DNA from: Adiantum capillus-veneris
Lineage: Eukaryota > Streptophyta > Polypodiopsida > Polypodiales > Pteridaceae
DNA length: 64,000 bases
Reading direction: 5' to 3'
Assembly (NCBI GenBank): GCA_014529385.2
Contig: CM043959.1
Coordinates: forward strand, 1,055,358 to 1,119,357
The translations under genes were made by a program, and so were the position numbers. Shown piece after piece: positions 36,697-49,893 of the stretch (the first letter of the stretch is position 1; every line of letters begins with the position of its first letter). The notes beneath the pieces are model-generated. The model did no database searches. It was not told the DNA's origin and worked only from the letters and a program-made list of their open reading frames with translations.

Positions 36697-38300
36697 TGTT
36701 ACGGCCCAGGTGCATACATAGCATAAGGGGGCACAATACTCCAAACACAGACTAACAAGAGCCCAAGAGCAAACCAAGGCCGGGTCTATAGTGGCCGGAA
36801 ACACCAGTAAAGCCGAAGGTGATAAACAATCTACGAGTGAGGGGTAACTCTCCTCGACTCGGTGGGCCAACACGGCTCTACAAAACAGAAAATAGGGATT
36901 CGGAGCACCACGGCTCACCCTTCCACTGGTGTACAAAAATGTGGGCTCGAGTCCCACTCGAGGGACCAGCCGCTATGGAAAGGGGCCTTGCGCCCGCTAT
37001 CAACAATCGAACCTGTAGAACTGCCTGGCGTACAACACTTAGCCCCCCACCTGGAGTGAAGAACTCGCGACCCATATGACTACCCCGCAGAACCATTGCT
37101 ACAATCCAGGTCAGCTCACGACCCTGATGTTCCACCTGTTCACGGCCCCCACAATGGGAATGGCCAGCAGCCTACACACGCAAGCAAGAGGCCTGTAGAT
37201 AGAGGGGCGCGACCTTGCTGTCTGCTGCCTCGAGACCTGTAATCGCCAAGGAACCCTACGATAGGCTCAATGCGGGCGTCAATGATAATCGGGAACAATC
37301 CCTGGATGTTCCTTTGTCGCACTGTGAATAATAAGGCCCGTAGCCCCCTGGTATGGTAACTGCAGGCGGCCCCCTTTGAGGGATAGCTCGTGGCCTGCAC
37401 AACTCACAGCTGCGCGCGAATAACCAGCCCCCTCGGGTGGCCTGTAGCTCCCAGCGCGCGCACCCGCGACGCTGAGGCTGGAAAACCTGCGTGCTCTGAG
37501 TTTCCTGAGCGAGCAGCTCCCGTAGTTAATGACTGCCGTGCATGCCCGTTCCTGGTTAATCCCTTCATGCTCTCGATTTCCCAGGCGCACTAGCCGCCCT
37601 ATAATGCCGCCAGTGGACCACTGTGCCTCGGGAGTCATTTACTAGGCCTCTTTCTGCAAGGGAGCTTTCACACGCTGGAGGCCTCTCGTCGGCTAGGAGC
37701 CCTCGAGGCCTCGGAACACCAAAGTGAGCTAGCATCGAGAGGCCGAGAAGTGGTGGAGGGTCCGGAAGTGTGCTCCAAAAAGGGGACCTGTAACAGCCTT
37801 CACCTGCCCGATTGAGTTCTCCTCAAGAGATACTCTCGACCTCACGTTGATCTAGCGCGGCCTTTTCCTTGCCGGCTTGTCTTTGCCTATGATGAGGAGG
37901 GCCATCCTTGGCACCTACCTCATTGTTGCTCTTGTTGTTGCTGGTGCTGAATGAGGGGGCTGTTTATCCTGACCTCAACGAGTCCGTCTGGACTACCTGC
38001 ATGCTGGGTGACATCTCAATGTCCCCTGACGGTGAAGAAGCTTGGATCTTACTCCTTTGCCTTGTGCTACCTCGAAGCAGGCCTCAATCATCTTAGGATA
38101 AACGCTGGCTGGCAGCTGGGTGTTGATGGTGTCTTGCTTCAAGACACCGCGTCTCCGAACTGTCCCATCCCAATCCAGAGATACTTAGAAGGATGGGCGA
38201 CCCCGTCCCATCCCGGGTGCTTTAGAACTCGCGGTTTCGATGCGCTCGGTGATGATTATACATTTTGTGATTGCATATTCTAATCGAGGGACATCCTGTC
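36697..38300 (-). other. GC-richer block, probable LTR sequence of element X; no clear gene
   Basis: It starts with TGTTACGGCCCAGG, reading away from the primer site. The composition is clearly more GC-rich than the flanks. A plus-strand run at about 37890-38283 hints at a decayed ORF. A hydrophobic start (MMRRAILGTYLIVALVVAGA) shifts frame twice, and the block ends KLGSYSFALCYLEAGLN…DDYTFCDCIF. I do not recognise it. The distal LTR boundary is not identifiable. Confidence 0.4.
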
Positions 38301-38349
38301 ATGCTCCGTGACCCTGCCACACAGGGTCTATATGCATATGCTTTACATT

Positions 38350-38990
38350 CTAATGATAAGCCACTGCCACTGTGACTAGTAGCATGTGCTACAGGCTTGA
38401 AGTGCCAATGCTAAATTCACCTCACCGTCCTTGTTGAGAGCGGAGGCTATATCTGATTGAGTCGGCCCCTTACCTTGGACCGCTCTACCAAGCCATACCA
38501 ATACCAAGTTGAAGCTCAATGGATGATGGTCACGTTTGACTCCGGGTCCGCTTACCTCTTCACAAGGTGCTTGAAAACTCCTGACGAGCCTGACTGATGA
38601 GAAATTACATATCTGAGGGCCGATCCAACTACTTCGCCCGTTTGAAGGTGATTGATGAGGGGGACACTTAGCGTTGTGCCCCCGCGACTGTGGCCGCTGA
38701 TTTGCTTCTTGATGGATGCTTGCTGAACATGGAGGGACTCTTCACCTAGAGCCCTCGCCGAAGAAAATTGGAGCCGACGTCTCCTGACAACTCGAATACC
38801 CCTGTTGGGCATGTCTTCTATGTATACCTTGAGCCACGGCTAAGCTTCTACCGTTGGGCTTTCCACGTTCCATTGGAGTCACATCAATTTGCAACCCCAC
38901 ATTCCTGGTGATCTAGTGCATTTGCATCGCTAGCTTGCACATTTCGTGATTCATCATGGTAGTAGATATTGTGTACTTTGCTTATGATGT
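38350..38990 (-). pseudogene. Decayed gag-like region of LTR element Y
   Basis: It begins about 30 bp inside a primer binding site on the minus strand with MMNHEMCKLAMQM, then a stop, then VTPMERGKPNGRSLAVAQGIHRR and frameshifted continuation. Position and charge suggest gag, but no domain is recognisable. Confidence 0.35.
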
Positions 38991-39017
38991 CCCGTGGTTG
39001 GCGAACGTGGGTTTAGT

Positions 39018-39027
39018 TCTGATACCA
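39018..39027 (-). promoter_or_regulatory. Primer binding site of LTR element Y
   Basis: Minus-strand TTGGTATCAGAA is next to an LTR terminus TGTTACGGGTG that starts at 39030 on the plus strand. It has the same layout and the same TGTTACGG end as element X, so X and Y are probably related. Confidence 0.75.
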
Positions 39028-39029
39028 AG

Positions 39030-40200
39030 TGTTACGGGTGTGCCAGGGACACTCAAGGTGACACCTTCACCAAGAGGCCGAGGGTCCACAACTTAGAGCA
39101 CGCGGGCTGGGAGGCTCGCGTCTAGCTGACTTGAGTCCCCTTTGGCGGCTCGTTGATGGGCCCGAGATCACGTATAGCTCGATGCGTGCGGGAGCCTTCG
39201 TGGCACCGCACGTTCATGAAGTTTGATTGAGTGAGGAAGAGTCTTTAGGATCAATGTTGAGTGAACGAGGCTATTCGAGCCTTGAGCGCATGTCTAAGAG
39301 ATCCCTCTGGAACTCTCTCAGGCCAGTTTGGTCTAATTTGAAAAATAACCGAAAATGCCCCGGATCAGGCCGAATCTTCCGACAGCAGTCGGTCGCAAAC
39401 AAGGAGCCCCTCAGGAGCGCGTTCGTGAATGTGCATGGATGATCTCGAAGAGGAAGTCAAGGCCTCTGCGTGGAGTACCTAAACGTCCAAAACGGACAAC
39501 CCGTCCGCGCGTAGCATCGAGCCGACGCTTGCCGATGAGACCCGCCGACGAAGAGCCGACAGTCCTGAAACTGGGTCATGGAGTCCCCATGCGAGGCGGA
39601 CTCCCTCGATACCTCCGTGTTGTGAAGTGGAGGGGGACACTCCCGTTACTGGGTGCTCTCAAACCCACTCACGCGTCCATAGGAGCCAAACGGTGAGTCG
39701 AGGAGAAAATGAAGGTCAGGACTATGTCCCATCATCCATCCGTCGTCCCCAAACCGGGTCCATTGCACGCCCCGTGGCATCGAGCCGTGGTTTGCCAAGA
39801 TCGGGTGGTCATGTCCCACCGTCACCCCAGAGGTCCGTGTTCGAGCGGAGTCTAACACTTTCATACATTCACGGTCTTCGTAGATGCTCGAGCTCGCGGA
39901 GATGCAAGAGCAAGTATGTGCCATAATGTCAATGGCAGCTAGGGATAGGAGTGTTTTTAAATGCTTTTTTACTTAGGAGTCCGAATTTACAAGGACATGA
40001 AAATGGCCATTCCCTGTAACTATGGTGTGAACCCTTCTCAACCATGATCACACCAGAGATGCCTAAGGTAGCAGAGGTGCAAGGGCCAATGGGGGCGGTG
40101 CAAAGAAATTAGGCAATAAGCTATTAGAATTACTTGGAACCAAGGGGTTGTAGCTGTGTCAAGCGTATAAGTAGCTCACATCATAGTAGTCTACATCTGG
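39030..40200 (-). repeat. Probable LTR of element Y
   Basis: GC-rich sequence beginning TGTTACGGGTGTGCC. It contains two diverged copies of gcatcgagccg…ttgcc (near 39513 and 39778). The outer end is not certain; composition changes to AT-rich at about 39930-40200. Reading frames here (39227-39926) have no recognisable domain. Confidence 0.45.
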
Positions 40201-40205
40201 ATTGT

Positions 40206-40252
<47 letters not shown>

Positions 40253-42480
40253 GACCTAACTCTCGGGTTGCATTGATTTTTTCTATGAGTCCCACGTGGC
40301 AAATGGTGAGCTCCTAGCCAAAAAATGGAGGCTCATCCTTGTTTAGTATATAGTAGAAGAGCATGTCTTTAAAAATGACATGACGCATGTCACATGTATA
40401 ATGTATCGTATTTTTAGGTGTTATTCTACCCTTGAGTAACACATCGAGCCCATATGGGATATAAAGCATGGCATACATAACAATGGCACTTCATTTAATT
40501 GGCCATACCAAATCAAGGTGGAGATATCCTTGACTAGATTTCATTTGAGTGCGTCAACTATTGACCGCAAGTTTACAATAAATTTTCAGTCTTCTATCAT
40601 CTCGTGGGGTATCTTTTATCGACTCTTGAATAAGCCATATGCAATGCAAGAACGACATAGAAACTTTTGAATGATTTGATGCAATGCAAGAAGAAGGGGT
40701 CCACCATGAAAAACACTCGAACTGGTGTACTTAGTGTTCGAGAGGGTGCATCTTAGTGTCTTTTTGGATTGCAAAGGTTTGCTTGCAAGTAGCTAGGTTT
40801 GTCTATTATAGATTTTTTGCTGGATGTGGCTCTCATCAAATCTCTAGGTTCATCAGTACAATGTGTGTGTGTACAACTTATATGAGTATATGCGGTTGTA
40901 ATGGTCATGGTGGTCACGTCCAATGATGTACGTCAGTTCACATATGATGATGCCCATATCTAAATGGATTAAAAAAATAGACTTATGAAATGATCAGATA
41001 GGCGCCATGTCCATCAGACATGGACTACAAGTCTGCTACTTATTACAATGGCCGCTTCATTAAATACATTTTATTTGTCTTTTTACCTCACGACCCACCC
41101 TGTTTGTTTCTTGTTCCATCCATGGAGAGCACTGCCATGAGATGGCTATAAAGATACTTTCTTTCTCAGTTCAGATATGATGGTGTATTATGTTCCAGTT
41201 TGCTGCTTCCGAAGGACCTCTTTGTAACGTGGAATGTGTATGAAGCTAAAATAGACATATGGTATGTGTGTATCTATAATAGGCTTGAATATGAGATTTG
41301 TGCTTGCAGTGGCTTATGAATCCCATTAACAGTTGATTATGTGACAATCACTGATTGGTGGAATCTCGCTAGCCCATTTCTTTTATTGTTTGCTAGTCAA
41401 GAGTTAGACCTCAAAAAATGAGACCGGAGAAAACTTCAATTTGTACACAATATCTGAAAGATAACCCAAACAAGAAAGGTGCAATAATTAGTTGATCCCA
41501 AAGAATCTTTGGGTTGCATCAACTAAGCAGATATAAGTGGAGATTTTATAGGATGTTTATTGATCTTTTTGACCTCTTTGGACTTGTTGAAAACAACACC
41601 AACCAAAGCTCACTTTTGAACACCTTCATAAGAAACTAAAGACGACGGGAGTTAAAAGTGACCTACTCATTGTCATGTCCAAATGGCACGATAAATAATC
41701 GTAAGAACATCATAGAGAGCCACTTCTAGGAGGAAACAAGATCATAAAATGCCATCTATCCCACCAATCATAAATGGAACAAAAAATTTGCATGAATTTC
41801 ATTTAAAGGCTTTTGGTGGGGCCTTCAAAATCAAGAAAAGCCATTCCTCAACATGTCTATTTCTTCTATTTGGTGATTGAAGGCCATACTATCACCCTGT
41901 TTTTGGTCAAATCTATTATATTGCATAACTGACAAACTTTCTAGAGTATTGTTGTAAAAATTGACATTACTATAGCTGCCAATTAATATTGCAAAATTTC
42001 ACATCAACATTTCTCAAAAAACCAAAATAGGAAGACTTAAAGTTGCCAACAAAGGTGCTCATCAAGGATAATGACAAAGTCAGAAACTGATTCTTATCAA
42101 TAAGATAGATAGCAATTTGTTTCACATGATACATCAAATATTTGGAACCAAAAAATAGTGTCATTAATGTTAGGAAGAAAATCGAACACTGATCTGATAT
42201 GAAAAACAACCCTAGAGTTTGATGAAAGCTAAGAGAAACACCCTTAGAGTTTGGTTAAAGCTAGACCTAAACTTTTAACTACTATGAGAAGCAAGAAAAT
42301 CTATCACATATCAAGAGACTCAAAGGCAACAGTGGATCGTATCGAACCAATGCACCCTCGGGGGTGGATGTGTATAGGTGCCCATCCACTCGACTATAAT
42401 AGAAAATTCCTTGGGGATCGACCCAAAAGGTCGGTGTTTCCTGTGTCCTCATCAATCTTCCACCCTATTGGCTTATTCAT
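40201..42480. other. AT-rich stretch, no gene recognised
   Basis: A (CT)n run lies at 40208-40248. Fragments between 41500 and 42300 on the plus strand (for example RMFIDLFDLFGLVEN) faintly recall LINE coding sequence but are riddled with stops. Nothing firm can be assigned. Confidence 0.6.
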
Positions 42481-42484
42481 ATCC

Positions 42485-43570
42485 CTATCGACTACCCCAA
42501 AATAAGTAGTCGCAAAACCCTTCCACAAGCGGCCTCAAAGGGCGCATAGGCCCAAGATTGTCCAGATGCTCAAGAATGTCCACCAATATATCTCTCATTA
42601 GTTGTAATTGCTTGATAGAGAGGGAATCGTCAAGAAGGAAGGCCTCCTTGATGAGGTTTAGGTCATTTATCCATCTCCCACCTCTCTCAAACTTCACGAG
42701 ACGCTCAAAAAAGTCTCAATACAAAGATCTTTGAAAATAGAAAGATAACACGCAAGCATCATCCTAAGGTCAAATACCTGTGTTGGTTTCATACAAGGGA
42801 CGACTTTCAATTCTGTATGAAGCATCAAGTTAGGGACATCAATGTTATTGACTAACTTTGAAGGAACTCGCCTTGACAATTGTGTAATGTAGACTAGAGG
42901 GGTTTGGAGGGGGGATCTCCACCCCTAGCTTCAGTGAAAAAACACTTGAATCAGAAAATCATGTTTATACAGTACTTACTTGGTTATAGAGCACCCACCA
43001 TAGATTTGTATAAGTAATGCCCATACAACTTCTTCCTCGGCCAAAGGCCGTGATTGCCGACGAGACGAGCTGCAAATGATCCGACTTTGTGCTTACTAAA
43101 TGGCTCACAAGGCCATCCAAGGTTTGGACATATGAATGTATCATGTTGACCACCGCCAACTCCCAGTTGAGAGCAAGAGGAATGTAGAGGGTGGGGTTTG
43201 CTGCCTGCATTGATAGCAATAATCCCTTTAAGGAAAGAATCTCACAGACAAGATCCTTCAAATCCCTAAGCTCCTTGTTCACTCTGCCCCCTTATCAACT
43301 CCCTAAGCTCCTTGTTCCCCTTATGTCTTTTAGCTGCAGCTTCTGTGGAGAAACTTCTTCGAGCACAAACTTTGGAGCCAGGTAAGGTCTTTTGGCTTGG
43401 ACCTTTACCTCACTTTTCAAGAACTCGTCGAGCCACTTCAGTGGAGATCCTTCTTCGAGCACGAACTTTGGAGGCAAGCAAGGTCTTTTGGCTTGGACCT
43501 TTACCTCACTTTTCAAGAACTCACCGAGCCACTCCTGATGAAAGGGCTCAACTTCCGTACTCCTAAACTC
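42485..43570 (-). pseudogene. Decayed unidentified coding region with a 32-aa tandem repeat
   Basis: Three neighbouring minus-strand frames look protein-like. 43516-43295 holds two 32-residue repeats of the type KSEVKVQAKRP…PKFVLEE. 43282-42965 holds NKELRDLKDLVCEILSLKGLLLSMQ…. 42879-42485 carries SKLVNNIDVPNLMLHTELKVV and, after a frameshift near 42697, ERLVKFERGGRWINDLNLIKEAFLLDDSLSIKQL. The 96-bp DNA repeat (units at about 43361 and 43457) keeps the frame. I do not recognise the family. A gag-like retroelement protein or a decayed host gene are both possible. Confidence 0.4.
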
Positions 43571-43764
43571 AAAATGTAATGGCCTCTCAAGTGTATGTGC
43601 TTGGAAGTTCTTCCAAAGCTGTGATGCACGATGCTAAAGGAGAATTGACAAACAAAATTATAGGAACATCTGTGCGAGTAGGAGAAGCAACAGATTCCAT
43701 GAGTGCTTGGCAACAAAAACACGGGTCATGCAAGATCAAGAAGATTCAAGAACTAGGAAGTTTT

Positions 43765-43807
<43 letters not shown>

Positions 43808-45140
43808 CAAGAAAACGTAGCTCTTATTTTGGGTGCATATTGCTTCTCATCGGATTTCAAAATTTTTCTTTTGATGTTTTTGAGACTTAGGGCAGCTTCA
43901 CACACGTCCAACAAACAAGTGTGAGCTTATTAGTGGGCCAAAATTTTTTCATTGCTCGACGCATTTTCGATCAATGATATCAAAGAGGGTGGTATCCATC
44001 AGGTCATGTGCAACACCCTCAACCAATCATGCCCTATTTTCTTCATATGGATGAGGGAAGGGCGGCTTAGGGGGTTGCCCACCAACATAAGCAAAATGGT
44101 GATGACATGGGAGCCAACTTAGACTTTGCTCCTATGTATCGAATGGGTGTGACAAGAAAGACAAGAGACATGGAGCATAGAGCATACCAACTGTAGCATA
44201 TGGTGATGCCTCAAAAGGTATCCATGTCAATGTTAGAAAGATCCAAGGAGTAAAGGCATCACAACCACATTAGTAAATGCAAGGAATAAGAGGATGGCAG
44301 ATGCACTTGATCTTCTTTTCTCTCAACTTGTTTTCTTTTTTGTACATGACAAACACGTAGAGCATACCAACGGTAGCATACCATGGCTGCCTCTTTGGAG
44401 CTGGTTGGCAATGACAATGTCAGTGAGAGGTCAAGATCTTGACCTACTTATGGAGCTACCTCCTACAACCTTGACCAGGTGCACACTCTAGCTCTTTCAA
44501 GACATTATAATGTGCATGAGCCATCTATTTTTGATACTAAAATCCAATCCATAGATAACACATCATTTGATTAAAGAGGTAACTATGCTCTTCTTGCTCA
44601 CTTTTTATTTTTTAGTTGTCGATGAGGTCTTTGTTTTTTGTATTTTATTTTATAGAGCTGTAGGGACATGAGTTTTTCTCCGCCTTCTAATTTCTGGTAA
44701 GGCAAAGGAGTATGCAGAGGCAAAAATCATCCGCATTGCAATACCCAATGGGTGCAACCAAAACTGAATCATCTTTCTACAAATGAAGTGGTGCAAGCTA
44801 TAGATCGGTATGAAGCAATGGTTTGTGCACTACTTAGTTAGGTGATAAACAATGTCATGTTTGGTAGAAAAAACATGTATAGTAATTGTGGTTCACTTTT
44901 GAAAGCACAAGTTATGAACATAATCTCTTGGAGGGTGAGAAAGCTTTGGATTATTTTCAGAGAATGTGGAGTCTAGGCTTCTCTTTTGAGGGCATGTGGC
45001 ACCATCGATGTTTTTCATCTAGGTAGATAAACATTGTCAAGATGTTTAGTTAGGCTATTGGAAACCGTGTTGTGTTTAGTATAGCATTGATGAACATTTT
45101 TACTACATTTACTATAATATTTGTAGAGAAATGGCTCTCT
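43571..45140. other. AT-rich stretch, no gene recognised
   Basis: A short GA run at 43769-43802 is the only clear feature. Open frames are short and have no recognisable domain. Confidence 0.6.
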
Positions 45141-45396
45141 ATTGTATCACATGTGACTTTACAATGTAAGCCTTATGTAAAGTCCCTCTCGAACTCTCCT
45201 ACACTACCAAATCAATGACTATAACTTGATGCATTCAAAATCACTACACTTATTTAGTAGTTTTAGATATTGTATCACATGTGACTTTACAATGTAAGCC
45301 TTCTGTAAAGTCCCTCTCGAACTCTCTTACACTACCAAATCAATGATTATATCTTGATGCATTCAGAAGCACCACACTTATTTAGTAGTTTTAGAT
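45141..45396. repeat. 128-bp tandem duplication
   Basis: Two units start at 45141 and 45269 with attgtatcacatgtgacttt and share almost every base, ending ttttagatattg. They are noncoding. Confidence 0.9.
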
Positions 45397-45611
45397 ATTG
45401 CAAGAGAAGTATGGGAAAATCCTCCTATGGATCACTTGGCACAACTCAAAATCGGATTTTATTAACAAGAGAAGTATGGGAAAAGCCTCTTATGGACTTG
45501 GCATAACTCAAAATTGGATTCTATACAAAATTAGGAGTCCACTTTTAAATTTTTTCTGATAATAAAAAAATCCTCTCACTTGATTGACTCTTTTCTTCTT
45601 TCATATAAGAA

Positions 45612-45885
45612 AATACTTTTCTTACAAAAGTTCCCCCATTATAATGCTTTTCTTACAAAAAGTATCCCCATTATGATACTTTTCTTACAATAGTACCCCC
45701 ATCATGTTACTTGTCTTACAAAAGTACCTCCATTATGTTACTTTCTTACAAAAGTACCCACATTATGCTACTTGTCATAGAGTAAGGAATTGTAAGGAGA
45801 TGTAAGAAAAAGCATGTGAAGAGTAAGGGGATGTAAGAAAAATCATGTGAATCGTAAGGATGTGTAAGAACAAGCATGTGTTACA
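45612..45885. repeat. ~30-bp minisatellite array and complementary array
   Basis: About five units of cttacaaaagtaccccca plus ttatg.tactttt (45612-45775) are followed by about three ~30-bp units of gtaaggagatgtaagaaaaa plus gcatgtga (45783-45885). The second word (gtaaga) is partly complementary to the first (tcttac), so the two arrays could pair. Confidence 0.75.
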
Positions 45886-47553
45886 TTAAATATTTAACTA
45901 GTTCAAATTAGAATTAAGTGGATTTGTTAGCTCAACTAGTAAACTAAAATCTATAAGAGCTTTGGAGTCCATTTCTATATAAGAATCCTCTTTTGAAAAA
46001 ATACACAAATATCTTACACTTCACCCATAAAATTCCCCCCACCCCCATGGACTTCCAAGAAACTCATTCTTCTCCTTTATTTAAGTCCTAGTTCTCTCCT
46101 CCCTTGCATGCATACATAGCCTTAGCTATGGTATCTTGAGCTTCATCTCCCCTTAATCCTTGTCTCCTACTTCACTTAGATTTGTAAAAGCTTTTGCCTA
46201 ATCTTGAGAAAAGCTTGCCCTTGCCTTTGAACATTATTCTCTCTAGCAAGAAGCTCTCTTTCTCTCCAATCTTAACCTCACTCTTCTTCTTTTATCCTTC
46301 TCCTTTTCCTATTGCTTACCAGGGTTCTTGCTTACCTAGCATTTTCCCCATCCTCCTAGGTTATGCTCATCCATCTTTCCCCCTTTCCTTAAGTTCTCTT
46401 AGTCTTACTCAACCACTTCACCTCTTGTTCAACCACTTCAACCCATTCATTTGAGGATCACGTCTATTTGAAGAAGAAGAGGTGAAGACAAAGAAAGAGC
46501 CCCTCCTCTTCCAAGAACCTCTTCCCTTCCCTACAATCAATTTTATCAAGGATACCAAGAGAAGGTAAGTGCTTAAAGCCAGCTAGTCAAGATAACCCTA
46601 AATTTTTTATGTCTTATCATAGGTTGCATAAAACTTAAATTTTAACCAATTCACAAAGAAAATGCATCTCAGTTTCCTTGAATGATAAGATAGGCTATCA
46701 ACAACCTAAGACTTTACATATCTGCAAAAGACTTAACATTCATTCCTAGACAGGTTGCTTCTCACAAAAAAGAATGGTAGATAGGTTGGAAGCATTATAT
46801 CACTCACATAATCAAAGAAACATAAGATTACAAGTTAAGTTCACTCTAAAGTTTTGCATTCACAACTCATGATTTAACTAGAACAAAGTTCATTGTCAAG
46901 AGAATATGCATTATTCATTTAATGTTTGTCTACTTTCAAGTTTGCTTTGCAACTATGAGGAAGGGGGAGTAAAGGGATAGCTTAACGAAAGTAGTGACCA
47001 TGTTTTTTGAACATAAAACTCCCACCACTTCCATGGATGGCAAATAGAACAAGAAGAAAATTGAGAATATGATCAACCATGGGGCTATCCTAGAAACTTA
47101 CGTTGAAACAAAACTCTTAAACTTCCAAGAGACTTGTTGTTTTCTTAAGATCTTATTTGAGTAAAGATTAAAATTAACTAGAAACTAAGGAATTATAACT
47201 CAAAGAACCTAGTCTAAACTTAAGCTAGGATTTAAAAATTTACCAAAAAGATTTGACATGGATATCTCTAGCACAACAAGAAGTTTTAAGTGTGAAAACT
47301 TGTTTGAATTGTTTCAAAAAGGTTGGCGTAGGTGTTTACCTGTGAGATGCAACGGGGGATGGTCCTTTTTGGCTAGGACTGATAATCATTGGTCTATTAT
47401 TTAGCTCGAGTTTCATTCAATGCCGTGGATTGGGATTGGATGGGAGTGAGCCATGGTAGGGTGGAGTACTTGCGGATGCGTTTGGAAATCAACACGTCAA
47501 CATCAATCGGATAGTGCTTTGCTCCTCAAATATTTTTCTAAAAGGAACCTGAA

Positions 47554-47618
<65 letters not shown>

Positions 47619-49144
47619 AAGCCTTTCCCAAATAAGATAAAGAAAAAATAATAAATGGAAATTGTGTAAAGGCGCTGCCTCAACACACGGCGGAGGAGGC
47701 AAGGCATCCGAATCCTGGGACGAGGATCTCGATATGCTTGGGAAGTATAAGTGATTGTTTGAAAGATAACTAGATACCTTTAATATTACTAAATGAAAAA
47801 GTAATTAAAATATTCTAAAATGGAAAAAGGTGCAAACAATCGGGTAAATGCACACTTATAAGCATATGCAACAACTTGCACAAATAAGGAAAGTTAATCC
47901 TTTTTGTTGCAGATACCAAAGCCCAAACTAATTGCTATATCTCATGCCAAGATTTCTCAACATCATTCTTTATCCTACTTATGTAGTAAACATTAGGTCC
48001 AAGAATGAGTAAAAAAGGGTTGTGCAAGAAAGTGATTAATTTGTTAATTTAGTGAAGGTTTGATGGCCAAATGGCTCCAAATGTGATATTTGAGATTAGA
48101 TTGAGGAGTATCCAACCCATTTAAAGTGTATCTACCTTTATATTGTCACATTTGAAGTCAGATCACTTTATTTATTTTTTATGTCAACTTGTTCTTGAAC
48201 TTTGTGAACTTTCAATCACTTTTGTAGCGGATTTACATTTTGTACCTTGAAACGATTTCTTTTCTACTATCTCTATGATGGTCCCCTTCATTCTCAAAGC
48301 TTTCTCCTCTTTTGTAGAGATTTTAAATCTTGCCCAAAGCTTTACCATTCTTGCTAAGAACTACTTACCTTTTTCATTGTCTGTCAGAAAGTGAATTGAG
48401 CATGGAAAATACATAATACATCTTTGTTGAGCTTGTGCAAGCAATGTTGCATGAGGGAATGAACTTTTTAGATGTGCTTTTAGCTCACTTCCCTATTAAC
48501 CCTCCTGCTCTTCCAATAAATTTATCCTTATAAAGGACCGGAGCTACAAAAAACTGAGCATCCAATAGCCTAATGGTTTTAATGGGATGAATGATCCAAT
48601 GAGGTGAATTTACCTTCTAGCATGATTGAGCTCTCCATCTAGGAAAGAATCAAGTACCAAAATTTTTGTTTTAGGATCTCCTAGTGTATTAACAAGTCCT
48701 TGACAACCTCACCAGTGTCTGCAATGACTGTAAGACCACAATCCTCTTCTCTAATGTTTCACATGTGTTGGACTCAGTGGGGTGGGGGGTCTCTATATAT
48801 AAATCATTTATATCGCGTTCAAGGACTATTTCTAAAACTCCTTATTTATGAATATTTTGAAAATAAAATACACCTTTTTTCCGATTCCATTTTATGGTAC
48901 CCTTCTGTATGTGAAAATGTGAGAAAAAATAAAATTTAAGAACCCCTTTTGATGCACTCACGTGATAGTCACATAATTATTAAGTGACCCCCCCAAGGTG
49001 TTGGATATGTTGAAGGAGAATGTTATCTTTGCCATTAAAGGGGGATATTTCCACGCGAGCATATTTTGGTGAGCGCTTTTTAGGAATCAGGTGAGTAGAT
49101 TCCTAAAAAGATTCTCTCTTCCTCCTTGTCGACTCTTTCGTCTT
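45886..49144. other. AT-rich stretch with (TA)n, no gene recognised
   Basis: A TATA-like word (tatataagaatcc, near 45976) is followed by a long pyrimidine-rich stretch up to 46440, in the style of a plant LTR or 5' leader. An LTR fragment is possible but no termini are visible. A perfect (TA)n run of about 62 bp lies at 47554-47615. The remainder to 49144 has no recognisable coding. Confidence 0.5.
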
Positions 49145-49336
<192 letters not shown>

Positions 49337-49446
49337 AGGGAGGTTGATCATAGACAAAGATATGCGAGCTAAACAAATTGTTTAAAAAACAACAGAGACA
49401 AGGGTACTTAAAACAAGAACAGCCATTAATAATAGAAAGTTACATT

Positions 49447-49731
49447 TTACTGCACTTGCATTACATAGACCTCCTTTGTGATGAGCCCAATATTCTTCCA
49501 ACAAGAGAAAGCAAATTGTCCCTTCTCGTTCAAGTTGAGTAAGCTCCACATATTGAGTTCCTTGCGGCATTGATAGAGGCGATACACATTGATTGTTGCC
49601 TTTAGAGCCTCCCTAAACCAGTCGGCTCCATACAACACCTCTCCATTGGGAATGGCTTCCATGGCATCCCACACAGACTTGATTTTATTCTCACGATAGT
49701 CGGTCATCGTAAAAAGTAATAGAGGAGGCAA
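49447..49731 (-). CDS. Small hypothetical ORF, 94 codons
   Basis: The frame opens MPPLLLFTMTDYRENKIKSVWDAMEAIPNGEVLYGADWFREALKA and has a protein-like composition. It lies about 160 bp downstream of the SWIM-finger pseudogene on the same strand and may be its last part or a separate decayed gene. The family is not recognised. It could also be a chance ORF. Confidence 0.3.
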   Translation of the reverse strand: MPPLLLFTMTDYRENKIKSVWDAMEAIPNGEVLYGADWFREALKATINVYRLYQCRKELNMWSLLNLNEKGQFAFSCWKNIGLITKEVYVMQVQ

Positions 49732-49893
49732 CGAAAGCTACTTCACAAAAATAGATTCAAGCAATGGTAATTTATAGACATTGTGCAAATATTATATTAC
49801 TTTATTCACGATTTGACAAATAAACAACCATTTCCCAAATTTGGAAAAAAACTGCAAATCAATGTACCAAAATGTGGCCATCATAAGATAAAA

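Noticed and set aside
36700-37700. Ribosomal RNA gene suspected from GC content
   Set aside because: No conserved rRNA core words are visible and the block starts at an LTR terminus next to a primer binding site.
37890-38283. Possible small secreted host protein with a signal peptide
   Set aside because: The hydrophobic start is followed by stops and needs two frame changes; no recognisable domain, inside probable LTR sequence.
47554-47615. Open frames through the TA repeat (Tyr-Ile runs)
   Set aside because: Pure (TA)n microsatellite.
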